From positions 2,393,278 to 2,457,277 of the forward strand of contig NC_020175.2 of assembly GCF_000224145.3 (NCBI RefSeq): a DNA stretch of 64,000 nucleotides, written 5' to 3'. This document shows, in pieces, positions 47,001 through 62,700 of this stretch (position 1 is the stretch's first letter; each line of letters opens with the position of its first letter). The position numbers and the translations under genes are program-made. The notes beneath the pieces are model-generated. The model searched no databases. It saw nothing but the letters and a program-made list of their open reading frames with translations, and was not told where the DNA came from. Source of the DNA: Ciona intestinalis (lineage: Eukaryota > Chordata > Ascidiacea > Phlebobranchia > Cionidae).

Positions 47001-49005
47001 ATAAATTATAAATTACTTACAGCAAGACCAGCTTTGCTTTCATCAGTTTGAAATCTCGCAAGCGTTCCTAACAGCATGCCAAACATTCTTCGATTTCTAA
47101 AAAATTTACATATTTCGCTAAACAAAAGAGATGTTACAACACAAACTCTGAATAAATTATACAATAGACACAAAGCTTTAGCAGTAGAAGCAAAAACTTT
47201 TATATAGCCTATTTATCGTTTTTATTGGAATTAAAACAGAAATTTCACTTAACAATAGCAATGTTAGACCACAGTGACAAACTCTTAACAAATTATAAAA
47301 TAGACACAAAGCTTTTAAAATACACTTTTTCTTACCTTGCCTTTCCTTTCTCATCTGGGTTCTGTGCATGAATAAGCTCTTTTTTTGTAATCTTTTTGGC
47401 AGTTGATACGATGGATGACTGCACTGTTAGCTGTGGAAAAAAACACTATGTCAACGGGCTGATATTCAAGGGCTACATTTATTCTGTAGGGGTGAGGTCC
47501 CTGAGAACCTGGGATTTAGACCAGATTTGACCCATTACTCAAACCCCTTGTATGTCTGAAAGTGACGTGCTCGCGATAGTAAATTCGTTTATTCATGTTC
47601 CGACTGAAGCATTCCCACCAAGTCCCGATCCTTGACCCGCAGGATTTCATATGTAGATTATATCTGCGAACTCGTTCTCACGCGATTCGCAAGGATTACA
47701 TTACACAGTGGGACAAAAATAAGACTACCCATGGTTAGGAACTGTGGATAGAACTGTATGTAGACCGAAATTAACATTTTTGCACAAAAATATGAATTGA
47801 CCTAAGATCTATACTTGACAATTTAAAGATATATATTTAAGAACACACTTTTTGCTCTTCCTCTTCCTCCTCCTCACTTTCATGATGAGCAACAGGAGCA
47901 AAGTTACGTCGATTGCCAGCGACTACTCGACGACCAGGTCCGACACCAACCCTGGAATAACATAATACAATTAACCTATATGCCTTCAAATCTGATAGAA
48001 GATCAAATTAATTTACTCCAGCAAAGAAGAAAACGAGACACTTGTTAAAAAAATGACTTGCGTAAAGAACTACTGAAGAGGGGATAGGGCTATCTAATAG
48101 AAATCATGTCTTCTGAACCCATGTAATTATCCAATATCCACAAACCAGCGACTTAAATTGAAGAGACAGAATAAATTTTATTTATTTATTTAAACCAGAT
48201 AAAAGACTAAGTGCTAAATTTACTTTAATCTTAATTTCTCTGCTTACTTAAAACTCTGTCTATTTTCTTCCAATTAAATATATATATATATAATATATAT
48301 ATATGTTTTTAACTGTAAGCGTGTTTTAACAACTGTTGTTTTGTCGCTATACCCTGTCTTTTCGTATAAAATATTTCCAAATCTTCGTACAGTAATCGAA
48401 GAGACAAACAAAGTTACTATTATTATTAGGCAGAAATTACACTGGAAAATAAGTTCAGAATCTTATGTAAAATAATTTCCAACCTCTGATATAAATCTCC
48501 TGCTTTTTTCGAGGGAGGTTCCTCAGCACCTTCGTTTGTCCATCGCCGTCTAAGAAAACAATTTAATTGAAAAATTTTCAACCCGATATAATATATCAAC
48601 TAACCTTCCAAGTACTTGACCCCGGCCTCTGCCGCGTCCTCTTTCGTTCATCTGACGTTCAGGTCTGCGGAAATAAATAATGAATATTAAAATCAACGCA
48701 TTAAATGGCCTACATATAATATAGCCTAGTGAAATACTCAAAAATTTAACTTTTTTTCCAGAAAGAAAAAAGTTTATTAAAAGTTAAAATCGGCAGTTAA
48801 GACTGCCTATACAAGTGAAATACAAGGTTAAAGTTAGTAACAGTATGTTGAGTCATTTAAACGTCAATGAATTAAAAACATTTGTTACCAACCTGGCTTC
48901 ATTGGGGTCACGTCCGGTTACTTTTTTAATGCTGTCATCAACGGTTTTTAAATTTTCCTTTGCTCGTTCTATTTGTTCTTTCAGTGCACTCACAGCGAGA
49001 GCCAT
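44037..49005 (-). CDS. PNN: Pinin, exon-junction-complex and splicing-associated SR-like protein
   Basis: Nine exons in transcript order: 49005-48893, 48664-48605, 48549-48484, 47951-47849, 47430-47336, 47096-47021, 46759-46595, 45983-45842 and 45448-44037. Phases agree, giving 743 aa against 717 in human. The start MALAVSALKEQIERAKENLK and TGRDPNEARP match human Pinin. The Pinin/SDK/memA core follows: K-LI--QN-DEKGKARNRRMFGMLLGTL-RF, ERRELY-ERR-QQKRIDLLEQKIELA, and a segment ending PPIFFMPKDTG. The large last exon encodes an acidic Glu/Asp/Gly-rich stretch, then an Arg/Ser tail with runs of serine and RRRS blocks (about residues 590-740). Pinin works with RNPS1 and SAP18 around the exon junction complex; vertebrate forms also occur at desmosomes. 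It starts only 205 bases after the QTRT2 stop. Confidence 0.93.
46330..46528 (+). repeat. tRNA-headed SINE copy, head missing
   Basis: It runs from caacccagtggtcactaat through taactcataagctggcacg to aagcaagttacattcattca, in intron 7 of Pinin. Confidence 0.85.
46804..46838. other. Short ambiguous bases
   Basis: Runs of N at 46804-46808, 46817 and 46836-46838, in intron 6 of Pinin; no coding effect. Confidence 0.95.
48285..48432 (+). repeat. ATT-tail dispersed repeat copy, 5'-truncated
   Basis: An AT microsatellite is followed by taactgtaagcgtgttttaa, tttgtcgctataccctgtc and aacaaagttactattattatt. It lies in intron 3 of Pinin. Confidence 0.8.
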
Positions 49006-49009
49006 TTTA

Positions 49010-49045
49010 GTTAAAGCTACTAACTGCTGGAAGAAGTTAAAGTTT
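49010..49045 (-). promoter_or_regulatory. Acceptor-like site before the Pinin start (possible SL trans-splice site)
   Basis: On the - strand aactttaacttcttccag ends at 49027, 22 bases before the Pinin ATG, and no upstream coding exon fits it. Tunicates add a spliced leader to many mRNAs and use it to resolve operons. The close spacing to QTRT2 makes trans-splicing an attractive reading, but an ordinary 5' UTR intron is not excluded. Confidence 0.4.
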
Positions 49046-49210
49046 GAGGTTGCACTTTTTAATGATTAAATTAATTTTTTATCACAGATAGGATATTGGC
49101 AGGGTGATATGAACCAAAGTCACATACGATTGTTAACACATTCAGTTGCAATAATGCAGGTTTTTAAAAACTTGCAATAAAAGGTATAAATATATAAAGT
49201 TATTCAAGTC

Positions 49211-51570
<2,360 letters not shown>

Positions 51571-54500
51571 ATGGATGATAACATGCGAGAAGAGGCGATC
51601 GACTTAAAAATTCGACTTATGCGCGAAAAGAATAAGAAGTTAGAACAGAGACGAAAACTAATCGAAGAAGACGAAAGGTTTGTATTGTTCCGTCTTTTTT
51701 TTGCTATTGCCACGCTTAGCATAATATATAAGACCGCTGTAGCTGTATTTTAAAGGGTGTAATTTTAATGGTTTGTGTTTCTTGGTGTATCATGAGACAT
51801 ACAATTTATTCATAAAGGCAAGCTGAGGCTGCATCTGCTCAAGCAAAAAGGCAACAACATTATGCACCAGATACCAGAACTAAAAAGGTAATTTTATAAA
51901 AATTATAAATTTCTTTTTCATATAAATATTTCCAAATTTTTAGAATGTTTTGAAAATTGTATTGTTTTATGTATTAAATGTATGTAAATACATATCCATA
52001 AAATAGTTTGCTATTTTAAAGTCTTCTAAGAGTTGTTTACGTTTGGGGTGTTTACAGTAATGTTTGGTGATTTTAAATATTGCTTTTAAATATGAAAAGG
52101 GAGGAAAATATAATGCTCATATGGATCAACCAGAAGAGACACAAGACAATGATCGTCATCAAAGAAGACCTCCTCGTAGAGATCAAAGACAGCAACCAGA
52201 TCAAAGGAGGCAGTATGATCGTGGAGATCATAATCCTCCTCATGAGCGTAGAAGAAACGAGGGAAGAAATTATCATCCGGAAGAGCCAAGAGACGGGGAT
52301 CGTGGGTTTGTGGAGGAGAGAAGACACGGGAGGGGAGAGTATGGAAGACAGAATCAGCAGAGACCTCATCGAGGAGGAAGAGGAGGCGGGGATGCTCAAG
52401 GAGGAAGATACTCGGATAGACAGGTGGGGATGATATATTAACAACTCATCAATCATTAAAATATAGAATTCAGAAGTTATCAAAATACAGAATTAAAAGA
52501 TCTTATGTACCTGAAAATTTTATTTAAGTAATGTTCTATTCTATATGAGCATGTAAATGACATATTTAAGTTTTGTTGCAGTGGTGACAGGTTCGTGTGT
52601 CATGAGCAGTCTAAGCTAAGATTGTAGAGTATATATATTGTAATAACCAATAAATGTGTCTAACATAAAATAACTCTAATATGTTTTGTCTCACATTTTG
52701 AGTTATTACTTTTCAAATGGGTTTATGTTGTTTGTCTTTCAGGGTGAAGAGCGTGAAATGCAACGCAGAAGAAACATCGAACAAATGGATGCACAGATGG
52801 TAAGTTTCTGCTGTCGTTAGTGATAAGTGAATATAGAGCAGAATTGTCACTGTAACCTAATCTCAAACTTTTACATATAATGAGATATTTGAAATTTTAA
52901 AGGCAAATGTACGGTACATTATAATACGGTTTATTTTGTAGAACCTGGTAGCTTACTAACACTATATCCGCATGTTAAAATCTACAAAAATATTACAAAA
53001 ATTAATGACTCATTCTCTTTGTTATTAATTTTTGATGTGTCATCAAATATGACTAAAAGACTTTGTACCGGCAAAATATTTGCTCAAATATTTTTTTTGC
53101 TCAAATTTTTTTTTTGCTTAAATATTTTTTTTCTCAGCAAGGTGAAGAAGGATGGGATGAACCAAGAGGTCTTCTTCAAGATCCAAGGAGAGAAGGAGCA
53201 GGAGAATACTCCAGAAGACCCCCTCCTCCAAATGTGAGGTACAATAAAAATGATCAACACCAGAGACACAACCAATACAGGGTAAGATTACAAATAGATA
53301 TGCCAGTATATTTAACTGTTATAGCAGCTTTGAAACTTCAAGTGAATGTAATACACACATTAAATGATGTTATACTAATCTGATGAAGTGTTTTTATCAC
53401 AGCTTATGTTGTGCAAATCTATCTATAATATGTGTAGCTGTATTATTTATCCAGGCCCATTAGCACACATGGTGTGCTGACTGTGCTTGGGTAAATTTAA
53501 CACACACTTCAAGTCGATATAACACACACAAAATATTTTTTATTTTAGTGTTTTCTATCACAGCTTATGCTGTGGACGTTTATCAATAATATTTGCTTCA
53601 TTATTATTTCTCCAGTCATATCAATACACATGATGTGCTTAGATTTAGGTATAAATAAAGCAAGGAATGATATTTATAATAAAATTGATGGGTAAATTGT
53701 ATGCTAAAGAAACCTGACATTCATAAATGAGTTTTCTGTATAAATGGCAGACAAATTCCAAGACTTTTTGTAGAGATTTTTTTACCACTTTGATGAATAG
53801 TGTTTTTGAAATTGGATTTTTGATCACTTTTTATTGAATAGGTGACCAAACCTAGATGTCCACCCATTTAAAGCTACTTACATAGACTTTTTACCACTTT
53901 GTAACTCATGTCTTTGAAATTTTGATCACTTTTTATTGGATAGGTGACCAGGTCTAGATGCTGATTTGATGTATCACAAGAATAAGTTTGAATTTAAATG
54001 CAGGATCACCCCCCATCAAAGATGAACAACATGATGGAGATGACAGGAAGACAGAGACAGGATCACGAGAGGTGGAAGAACCAGCAAGAGGCAGCGGATC
54101 GAGATCGATTGGCTCGAGCACAAAGAGAAGGAGGAGACTGGAGGAGAGCATGGGATAATGAGAAGATGTAAGATGAAATAGAATGTGTTTGTATTATTGG
54201 TGGTCAATTTTTACCTCTAAACTTAACATGGCCACACATATGGAGATAAATTAAATATATTTCATATAAAAATAAAATATATTTTCATATGTATTATTGG
54301 TGGTAAATTTTACCCAAAAGCTAGATTTTGTTTCTAACCTAACTCTGTGCTGTTATATTTATTTTGCCCCATTCTATGAAATATATATATTCATTTATTA
54401 AAGTGAGCAGGAGATTGAAGAAGGCAATAATCGCAATCGTCGGGGTGAAAACAGGGGTAGGAGGGGCCGTGGGGGTGGACAGGGAAGGGAACCCATGCGT

Positions 54501-56553
54501 GAGCAACCAGATAACGAGAGAAGCTATGAAGGAAATGAGTAAGGGGGTGTTTAATTACTTAAGTTTGTGTAGTGATACAGCATACATGTGTCCGGTTGTA
54601 TTGTTGGGCTTTGATTTTTCCAATTTTTAGGCAACATCAAAGTCGAGATCGGAAACACTCCAACAAAGCTAATGATGAAGAATGGCCGTCACTTGAAGGT
54701 ATGGTTTGGATTTTTTTATTATTTTTAGTGGAATTATTACCATATTAGCAGGGGGAGAGAATGAGAGCAAACCAAAGGAGCAAAGAAAGAAACAAAAAAA
54801 GAGGAAAGAAAAGAAACAAGAGCCAGAAACAGGTAAGTACTAAATTGTATTTTATTTTGTAGTACTTTTTTGCAATCTCTAAAAAAAACAATTTCAAAGC
54901 AATTCAAATACAGTTAATGGCACATTAAGAAGCATATTCTTGCTTGTGTTTATTTTTGCATTTCTGACTTATAGAAGCAGATACAAAGCAACAGACTGTG
55001 GAGGAGAATGCTCAAGATAACATTGCACCGGAACCTGGAAGGTAGGTTGCTTGTTTTGGCAATTCAATATAAAGAGAAATGTTAAACAAGTGACGCCCAC
55101 CCAAATAGTGCTTAAGTATTTTTACTACATATTTTTTCTTATTTCAGCAAAGAAAAAAAAGAAAATCAAGCAACAGACCCTATGAGTCCACGAAACTCTG
55201 AATACTCTCGATACTCCAGAGGTAGGGGTAGAGGGCGGGGTAGGGGGCGAGGCCGAGGTAAACCTAAACCTGATAACAGACCTGGTGAAAAGGAAGAGGA
55301 GTCCCCTGGAAAGGGAAAATCTCCAAAATCTCGGGGACAAAGAGACTTAGTTGTTGATGTTAATGTGGCTTGCTCCGATGAGTCAATGAGGAGCCAGTCC
55401 ACAGGATCGGAGGCAAAAACTCCCGATCAAAGTTCATCATCTATGGTTAGTCCTCTGAAGACACCGGATAATTTTGTTCATGTGAATGACTGGGCGATGG
55501 AGGTTGAGATGAGCAGTCCTAACTATGATCCCAAGAAGCATGCTCCTGCTGGATCTGAACCTCCCAAACTTCCGGAGGTTGCGGAAGTTAATGAGGAGGG
55601 AGAGGAGCTGGCGACTCGGATAAATGAAAGTGCTGAGTCAGCACAAAATATTTCCGAAAATGATAAAGCAGCGGAAAATGATGAAACCGCACAAGATGAT
55701 GCAGAACCACAAACTCAACATGTAGAAGTGGGGGGTGAGGATAGTTGTGTGGAGGCAGAAACAATGGAAGCTTCTGTTAAAGGGGAAGAAGCAAATAATG
55801 ATAAAGATTTATTGGAGAAGGCGAAAATTGTGACAGATTTAACATCTGCTCCTCTTCCTGATGGAGAGTCCTCTCAACTACCAGGGGAAACTGAAATACA
55901 AGGTTCAGAGAATGTGAAAAATGAAGACGAGAAAACTGAACCTTCAGACATAAAGTAAGTTTACTATGGATTTTCTTCTAATTTTTATCTGCATTGTTAA
56001 ACTGTTTTTTTTTGCATTTAAAAAAAAATATTTCCACAGAGTTGAAAGTGATGTTGTTTCTGCGGAAGTGGTGCAGAAAGGTGATGCAGAAGAAGATCTC
56101 GTTTCCGCTCAAGAGTCCAGTGCTGTGGAAGACTTGGAAGGGAAAAAGGAAGAGGAGGCATCTTCTGAGGATGAGTTTGAGGATGCGGATACAGGATCTC
56201 TATCTGCAGATCGTCAACAGGAGAAAGAGGAAGAACAGGAAAAAGAAGAGAGAAGGGAAGATGAGAAAGAAAAGATAATTCAGGAAAAAGAAGAGAAAAG
56301 GGAAGATGAGATAGAAGAGAAAAAGGAAGATGGGAAAGAGGAGATGAATGAGGAGAGTAAGGTGGAGAGAAAAGAGGATAAAGTAACCAAAATTGAAGAA
56401 GAAAATGTGGAAGAGAAAAAGGACGATAAGGAAACTTGTACAAAAGAAGTTACGATCATAACATCAACTGTAGACGAAGTTTCTGAAAGCGTTGTTGATT
56501 GTTGTGTTGGTGAAATGGTGCGAAAAGTTTCAGAAGAAATTGATGGGGTTTAA
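51571..56553 (+). CDS. CCDC9: CCDC9-family protein, probable exon-junction-complex-associated factor
   Basis: Twelve exons: 51571-51677, 51818-51887, 52100-52423, 52743-52799, 53138-53281, 54004-54167, 54404-54538, 54631-54698, 54752-54832, 54975-55041, 55148-55954 and 56040-56553. All phases agree, giving 845 aa. The N-terminus is a short coiled coil (DLKIRLMREKNKKLEQRRKLIEEDE), as in human CCDC9 (ALRRKNEALIRRYQEIEEDR). The diagnostic block is MTGRQRQDHERWKNQQEAAD followed by DRLARAQREGGDWRRAWDNEK (human MTGRERSEYLRWKQEREKID and WRREWDAEK). EREMQRRRNIEQMDAQM matches EERRRQNIEKMNEEM, and VNDWAMEVEMSSP matches VSDWGEEVELNSP. Arg/Gly-rich stretches (exons 3, 7 and 11) and an acidic Glu/Lys tail complete it. 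It is longer than human CCDC9 (531 aa), mainly in the acidic tail. An AATAAA signal is at 56748. The function is poorly known. Confidence 0.85.
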
Positions 56554-56747
56554 AACTAATTTTCTATTCATTCAGTTTTGACATCTTTTAATATCCTTCA
56601 GTTGTTAAGGATCACAGAATCTGTTTTTCGCTTTATAAAAAGTGCTCGCTTAGTATGTGCATCAAATGCATGCAATTATGGTTTCTATTCGCAAATTAAA
56701 AGCACGCATAAAGTGCACAATACTTATTTATTTACTAAATTTTATGA

Positions 56748-56753
56748 AATAAA
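56748..56753 (+). terminator. Polyadenylation signal of CCDC9
   Basis: AATAAA about 195 bases past the stop and 41 bases before the stop codon of the convergent TTC6-like gene, so the two 3' ends nearly touch or overlap. Confidence 0.5.
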
Positions 56754-56793
56754 AAGTGCCAAAAAATGAAGACACACTAAAACATCACAGTGG

Positions 56794-59700
56794 CTACTTT
56801 GCTCTTCTTCTTCTTCCTACAGTTTGCTCATGGAGCAAGAGAGCTGCTCTGTAGTCCTCCACCGCTGCCTCCCGGTGACCCAATTTTCCTCGGACATCTG
56901 CTCTCTTCTTTAAAGTTGCGTAATCGCCAGGGTTGATCTCAAATGCTGAAAAATATTATTGTGTTTTATGGTTTCCTATCAACTTCTATGCAAGGTGGCT
57001 TCATATACGTGGTGCTTACAACATTTTAAGAGCAGTTTAGATTTGCATTTAAAATGAAAGATTTGCATTTTAAATGAATGACAAATTTATCCTCAATGAA
57101 AGTTAGTTAGTATAACATGGGTGTCTTATTTTCTACACCTAGTGCGGTTATGAGTTACTGCGTATATAACCTGGGTAATTGTTTTATTGGATTAATCTCT
57201 GTCTAACAATTTGGATAAAACAGTGGTTACCACCGGGTTTGAGTTGTAACAGGTAAGTGTCTTAAGAACACACATAGATTATTATAGCATTGTCATCAGA
57301 GTTTTAAGACATGCACCATAAATGCTCCAACCCAGTAGTCACTAATGGGTTGTCCAAATTATCAGCCATACATGAAAAAAATGCTAAAAAAATTAATCAC
57401 CAACAAAGTAACATACATGGTAACTCGTAAGCTGGCCCGAGGTGTTAAACCTGTGTTATAACGACTGTCATTTTGCGGCCATGCAAGGATAGAGTAAGTT
57501 ACATTCATTCATTCAAATCAGTGAAACAAGGCAGGTAAAGATGTGGAATGACCAGCATTAGAAATTCTATGTTCCACATCGAACAAAGTAATCTTACACA
57601 GTTTATGTTTAACAGCGACCAACTGGTCCGCTATTAAAATGCGATATAGTGTAGGCTAGGCAATTTAAAATTAAGCCTAAATATACTGTCCTTTTATAGT
57701 TGTTTGTACTAGTTCCCATATTAATAAAAAAAAACATAAAATGTTGCACGAAAAAAAATCATTAAAAATATTTTATAAAGTAAAATATGTATGGTCACCT
57801 GTTGTAAAATCTTACTCAGCCACATATTAAATAAATAAAAAACATAGAATGTTGCTCAAAAAATGCATCAAAAATATTTTATAAAGTAAAATATGTATGG
57901 TCACCTGTTGTAAAATCTTTCTCAGTCACATATTAAATAAATAAAAAACATAAAATGTTGCAAGAAAAAATGCATCAAATATATTTTATAAAGTAAAATA
58001 TGTATGGTCACCTGTTGTAAAATCTTTCTCAGCATTGTCATATTCTTTCAATATGTCANNNNNNNNNNNNNNNNNNNNNNNNNNNNNNNNNNNNNNNNNN
58101 NNNNNNNNGCATGACCATCGTATGGATCAAGTTCAATGGTACGGTTAAAATCATTCAAGGATAGCTGAAAATAAAATCAAATAATACAATATGCAAAAAA
58201 CGCTCTCAAAATATATATAAATTCAATATGACTCTTCCAAAAATAAATAATTATGACAATTCCTGACCCAAAAGATTAAAGTGTGCTGTGAACAACTTTA
58301 ACTTATATTATATAATAATTACTTTTATTTATCTCTTCGATTATGGTAAGATTTAGAAGTATTTTAAGCGAAAAAACAGGATATAGCGACAAAACAACAG
58401 TTGTTAAAACACGATTACAGTTAAAATCATATTCACATTTATTTAGAAAAAAATAAGCGTGGTCGCTACACCTAGCAGACAAATGAACCATTTATGTTTA
58501 ATTATTATCAAGTTAAACTTCCAATAAAAACAAAAGTGTGCCACGACGCACACAGTTTTATATTAAACTCTCAAACCTCTGTTTTCTTAAGGAATATATG
58601 AGCGATTGCCCGGTTAAGAAGAGCAGCTGTATCATCCGGATTTTCATCAAGCACCAAATCTAAACACTCGGCTGCTTCAGAGAATTGTCTGTTCCTCATA
58701 TATAGCACAGCACAGTTAAACACACCAGGAATATAAGTTGGATCCAATGATCTTGCTTTCTGGAATGGGGAAAATAGCTTTATTGCTAAGTATAACCTGG
58801 TCTACGTTTAAGATTTTCGAGAAAAATTTTTTTTCATTTTATTTTGAGAAGCTGTTTCAGCGGGTGAACTGATATTCAAATTTCTGATTAAATGCAGTAT
58901 ATAGATATCAAAAATAAATTTTGTTTGATTTAGAATTGGTCTACGTTTAAGATGTTAGAGAAAAAAATTGTTTTCATTTTATTTTGAGAAGCTGTTTCAG
59001 CGGGTGAACTGATATTCAAATTTCTGATTAAATGCAGTATATAGATATCAAAAATGAATTTTGTTTCATTTAGAATTGGTGTTACCGCATACCATTTTAA
59101 GGTGTGTTTTTCTCAGTATTCAGATAACTTTTAGGAATATAGTAAAAAACCACAGACTTGTACCAGTATTCTGCTTAGGGGGTGAAAAATGTACTTTTTA
59201 ATAAAAAAATTCCATGAAGTATTTAACAACTATTATTAAGCTACTTCAAGGCACTGAAAATACACTACCATAAATACTTTATACAATTGGTTGGACATGA
59301 TTTTTGTCTGTAATATTATCGTAGCACCAGATCCCTTTTAATTACTCACATTATAATAAGCCATTGCCGTGTGCAAGTCACTCATAGACTGATGTACCAC
59401 TCCACATGCAGTTAACAGTCTTGCAGAAGGAGGGCCACTCCTTAAAGCTAGATTGACATCTTTTAATGCAGCATCACTGTTGCCTGCATGAAGGCATGTC
59501 ACAGCGCGACCTTCTAATGCAGATTGACTTTTCGGATCAAGTTCAATTGCTGCTGTGAATTGGTTCCATGCTTGTTGCAGATGTCCACATACCTGAGTTA
59601 ATTAAAAATTCCTAAATTCACATGAATAACATATTTTTTTCATGACCCAGTCTTAAGGTCAATTCTCTTTTAAGCCACCTTCCTCATTGTACAGGTTGTA

Positions 59701-62700
59701 TCTTTACACACAGTTATGTTTCTATTAAAAGTTAACCCTGAAAACTTTTTTTTTAAATGGCTTGTTCGTCCGCTAGGTGTAGCGACCACGCTTATTTTCT
59801 TCCCATTAAATGCAAATATGTTCTTAACTGTAAGCATGTTGAACAACTGTTGTTTTGTCGGTATATCCAGTCTCTTTGTTTAAAATACTCTTAAATCGTT
59901 GCTACCAAAGTGGAATATATAAAACCAATAAAGTTATTGTATTATTATTATTGTTTTAAAAAGTCCTGTTAAGCGTGTTTTCTACCAAAATATTTGGGTG
60001 CTGAGCAAATAAAAAAGTAAAAAATAAAATTTAAATTACATAATCTTAGGAACGAAAAAATAAACTCACTTGCAAACTGTACCCCAGATGTACCCGCGCG
60101 TCAACATTTGAAGGATCAAGTTTAAGAACACGTTGGTATTCTCCTTGTGCATTATCATGTTGTCCAGCATCAGCGAATACATCCCCTCGACCAACATAAG
60201 CTGTGAGGAAATATGGATCCACATCCAAGCAACGTGTGTAGGAGTTATAGGCTTCTGTCAAGTCTTGTAATCTGAAAGGAGTTTTAGTTATTGTTGTGTG
60301 TAATGTTATGATATATCAAATGTGTTGTTCATATATTTGGCCTGGCGTTGTAGCACAGTTGGCTTGCGCGCCTGCCTCTAACCCAGAGGTAATTGGTTTA
60401 AGACCCGTCGCTGCTACCACTGTGGCCGTTTGTGTCCTTGGGCAAGACACTTAATGACAATTGCTCCAATCCAGTGGTCACTAATNNNNNNNNNNNNNNN
60501 NNNNNNNNNNNNNNNNNNNNNNNNNNNNNNNNNNNNNNNNNNNNNNNNNNNNNNNNNNNNNNNNNNNNNNNNNNNNNNNNNNNNNNNNNNNNNNNNNNNN
60601 NNNNNNNNNNNNNNNNNNNNNNNNNNNNNNNNNNNNNNNNNNNNNNNNNNNNNNNNNNNNNNNNNNNNNNNNNNNNNNNNNNNNNNNNNNNNNNNNNNNN
60701 NNNNNNNNNNNNNNNNNNNNNNNNNNNNNNNNNNNNNNNNNNNNNNNNNNNNNNNNNNNNNNNNNNNNNNNNNNNNNNNNNNNNNNNNNNNNNNNNNNNN
60801 NNNNNNNNNNNNNNNNNNNNNNNNNNNNNNNNNNNNNNNNNNNNNNNNNNNNNNNNNNNNNNNNNNNNNNNNNNNNNNNNNNNNNNNNNNNNNNNNNNNN
60901 NNNNNNNNNNNNNNNNACAAGTGTCTTTTGGATTAAGAAGAGTCGCCTCTTCAAGATCAAGAGCTGCATTTCTCGCATCTCTTAGATTGCTCTTCAGGTA
61001 AAGAAGAGCTCGGTTCACAAAAACTCGGAGCCGAAGTGACTTTGAATCCGAGTTTTTATCTGCGTCAGTGAGCACGAGCACGATGCTGTAATCCTGAAGA
61101 AACAACATATTGAAAAATTTAAAATCATTGGAGATATGAAAATAAACTACCATTGTGGGAGTATGTAACCTTGGGCAAGACACTTAACGGCAATTGCTCC
61201 AACCCAGTGGTCACTGATGGGTTGTCCAAATTATCAGACATATATAAAAAAAATGACCCACAAAGTAATATATACATGGCAACTCCTAAGCTGGTACGAG
61301 GTGTATGAACACCCGTGTTATAACGACTGTCGTTTTCCGGCCACGCGGGGATAAAGTAAGTTACATTATCAGCAAACTATAATTTCTTGTAGTCTAAGTT
61401 TTTGTAAATAATTAAATGAATGTCAATTGTTTATCCTCATATGGTTGATGGTTGTGCAACAAAGTCGCTATAACATCCGTGTCCAATTTCATAAAACTCC
61501 CACCATTTAATGTGTGTGGTTGTTTTTTTTGTGATGTCTAATGCATTAATTACACAAAACCAATATTGCTTTGCGAAATATATGGGCCAGAACAGATGTT
61601 GAATATGAATGTAACTTGTATTATTTTCTGTGGATGGAAAATAACAGTTGTTATAGCACAGGTGTTCTGTTTCATACAACTCAAGCCAGCTTACGAGTTA
61701 CCTTTATGTTACTTTGTGGATGAATATTATTATTATTTTTTTTATGTATGGCTAATAATTTGGACAACCCATTAGTAACCACTAGGTTGTTCTGAGTTTA
61801 AAATAGTATTTTATACCATTAGTGCTTGTGGGTATCTCTCCATTGCTTGCAGCACGACAGCTCTGTTGTAATATGCAAATGAGCACTGCTTGTCTAACTC
61901 GATGGCAGCAGAGAGGTCCGTCAGAGCATGACGGTAAGCGCTGATCCGAAACTTGAGGCCACCACGACATAATAACGCACGAACACTTTTAGGACGAAGA
62001 CGTAATGCTTCGTTGCAATTTAATATTGCCTGAAAAAAATAAAACAATAATTGCTACAAATATTTAGTCAATAATATTATAAACAGGTTACTACAAAGAA
62101 ACAAATGTTTTAAAAATTTTTATAAGAAACTTTTGAGAAAAAAAGTTTATCGTTAAAACAAATTAAAGATACCTTATTATCTAACTACACACTGGTATTG
62201 AAAGCGACTATACACCTAAAATCAATCAGATCCAGGAGTGTTATTATACAGAGAAAAGAACCAGTGAAAATTGGGCATGTTTCTAAATAAAATTGTTTTT
62301 TTTTCAAAACTTATTATTTTCGAAGATTTTTTTTAGTTCTCAAAAAAGACCAAAAGAATTTTTGGGTCAAGGTCTTGTAGAAAAATTAACTTTGTTCATC
62401 CAAAAAGTTACTTAATTTGTTCACCTACCTTACTGTACCTCTCCTTAGTACTATAGTAAGCCGCTCTGCTAAGATAAGCTTCAAATAATAAAGGTTGAAG
62501 GGCAAGTGCTCGATTCAAATCTTGGATTCCTTTTGAATGATCGAGTTTTAACCGACACAAACCACGCTGGTAGTATGCTTCTGCTAACTCAGGGTTTACC
62601 TGTATGTTGGACCCATAAGTTATTAATACTAAGTGATAAAATTAATAAAGATTTATATATTCAGAACGAAAAACATAAGACCTGAAATAATATAAGAATT

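Noticed and set aside
52073-52483. Minus-strand hydrophobic frames opposite CCDC9
   Set aside because: They are antisense shadows of the Arg/Gly-rich CCDC9 exon; the membrane-like look comes from complementing Arg codons.
55182-55270. Possible independent Arg/Gly-repeat gene
   Set aside because: It is the in-phase continuation of CCDC9 through a normal acceptor at 55147.
57715-58030. CRISPR-like array
   Set aside because: The repeats are contiguous tandem units without unique spacers, in an animal intron.
60338-60420. Possible tRNA gene
   Set aside because: A- and B-box-like words are present, but no cloverleaf with a sensible anticodon arm can be drawn, and the same head recurs at other SINE copies.
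60398-61183. Long frames on both strands around the 431-N gap
   Set aside because: They are open only because N translates as X. Only the 61093-60917 minus-strand part is a real TPR exon.
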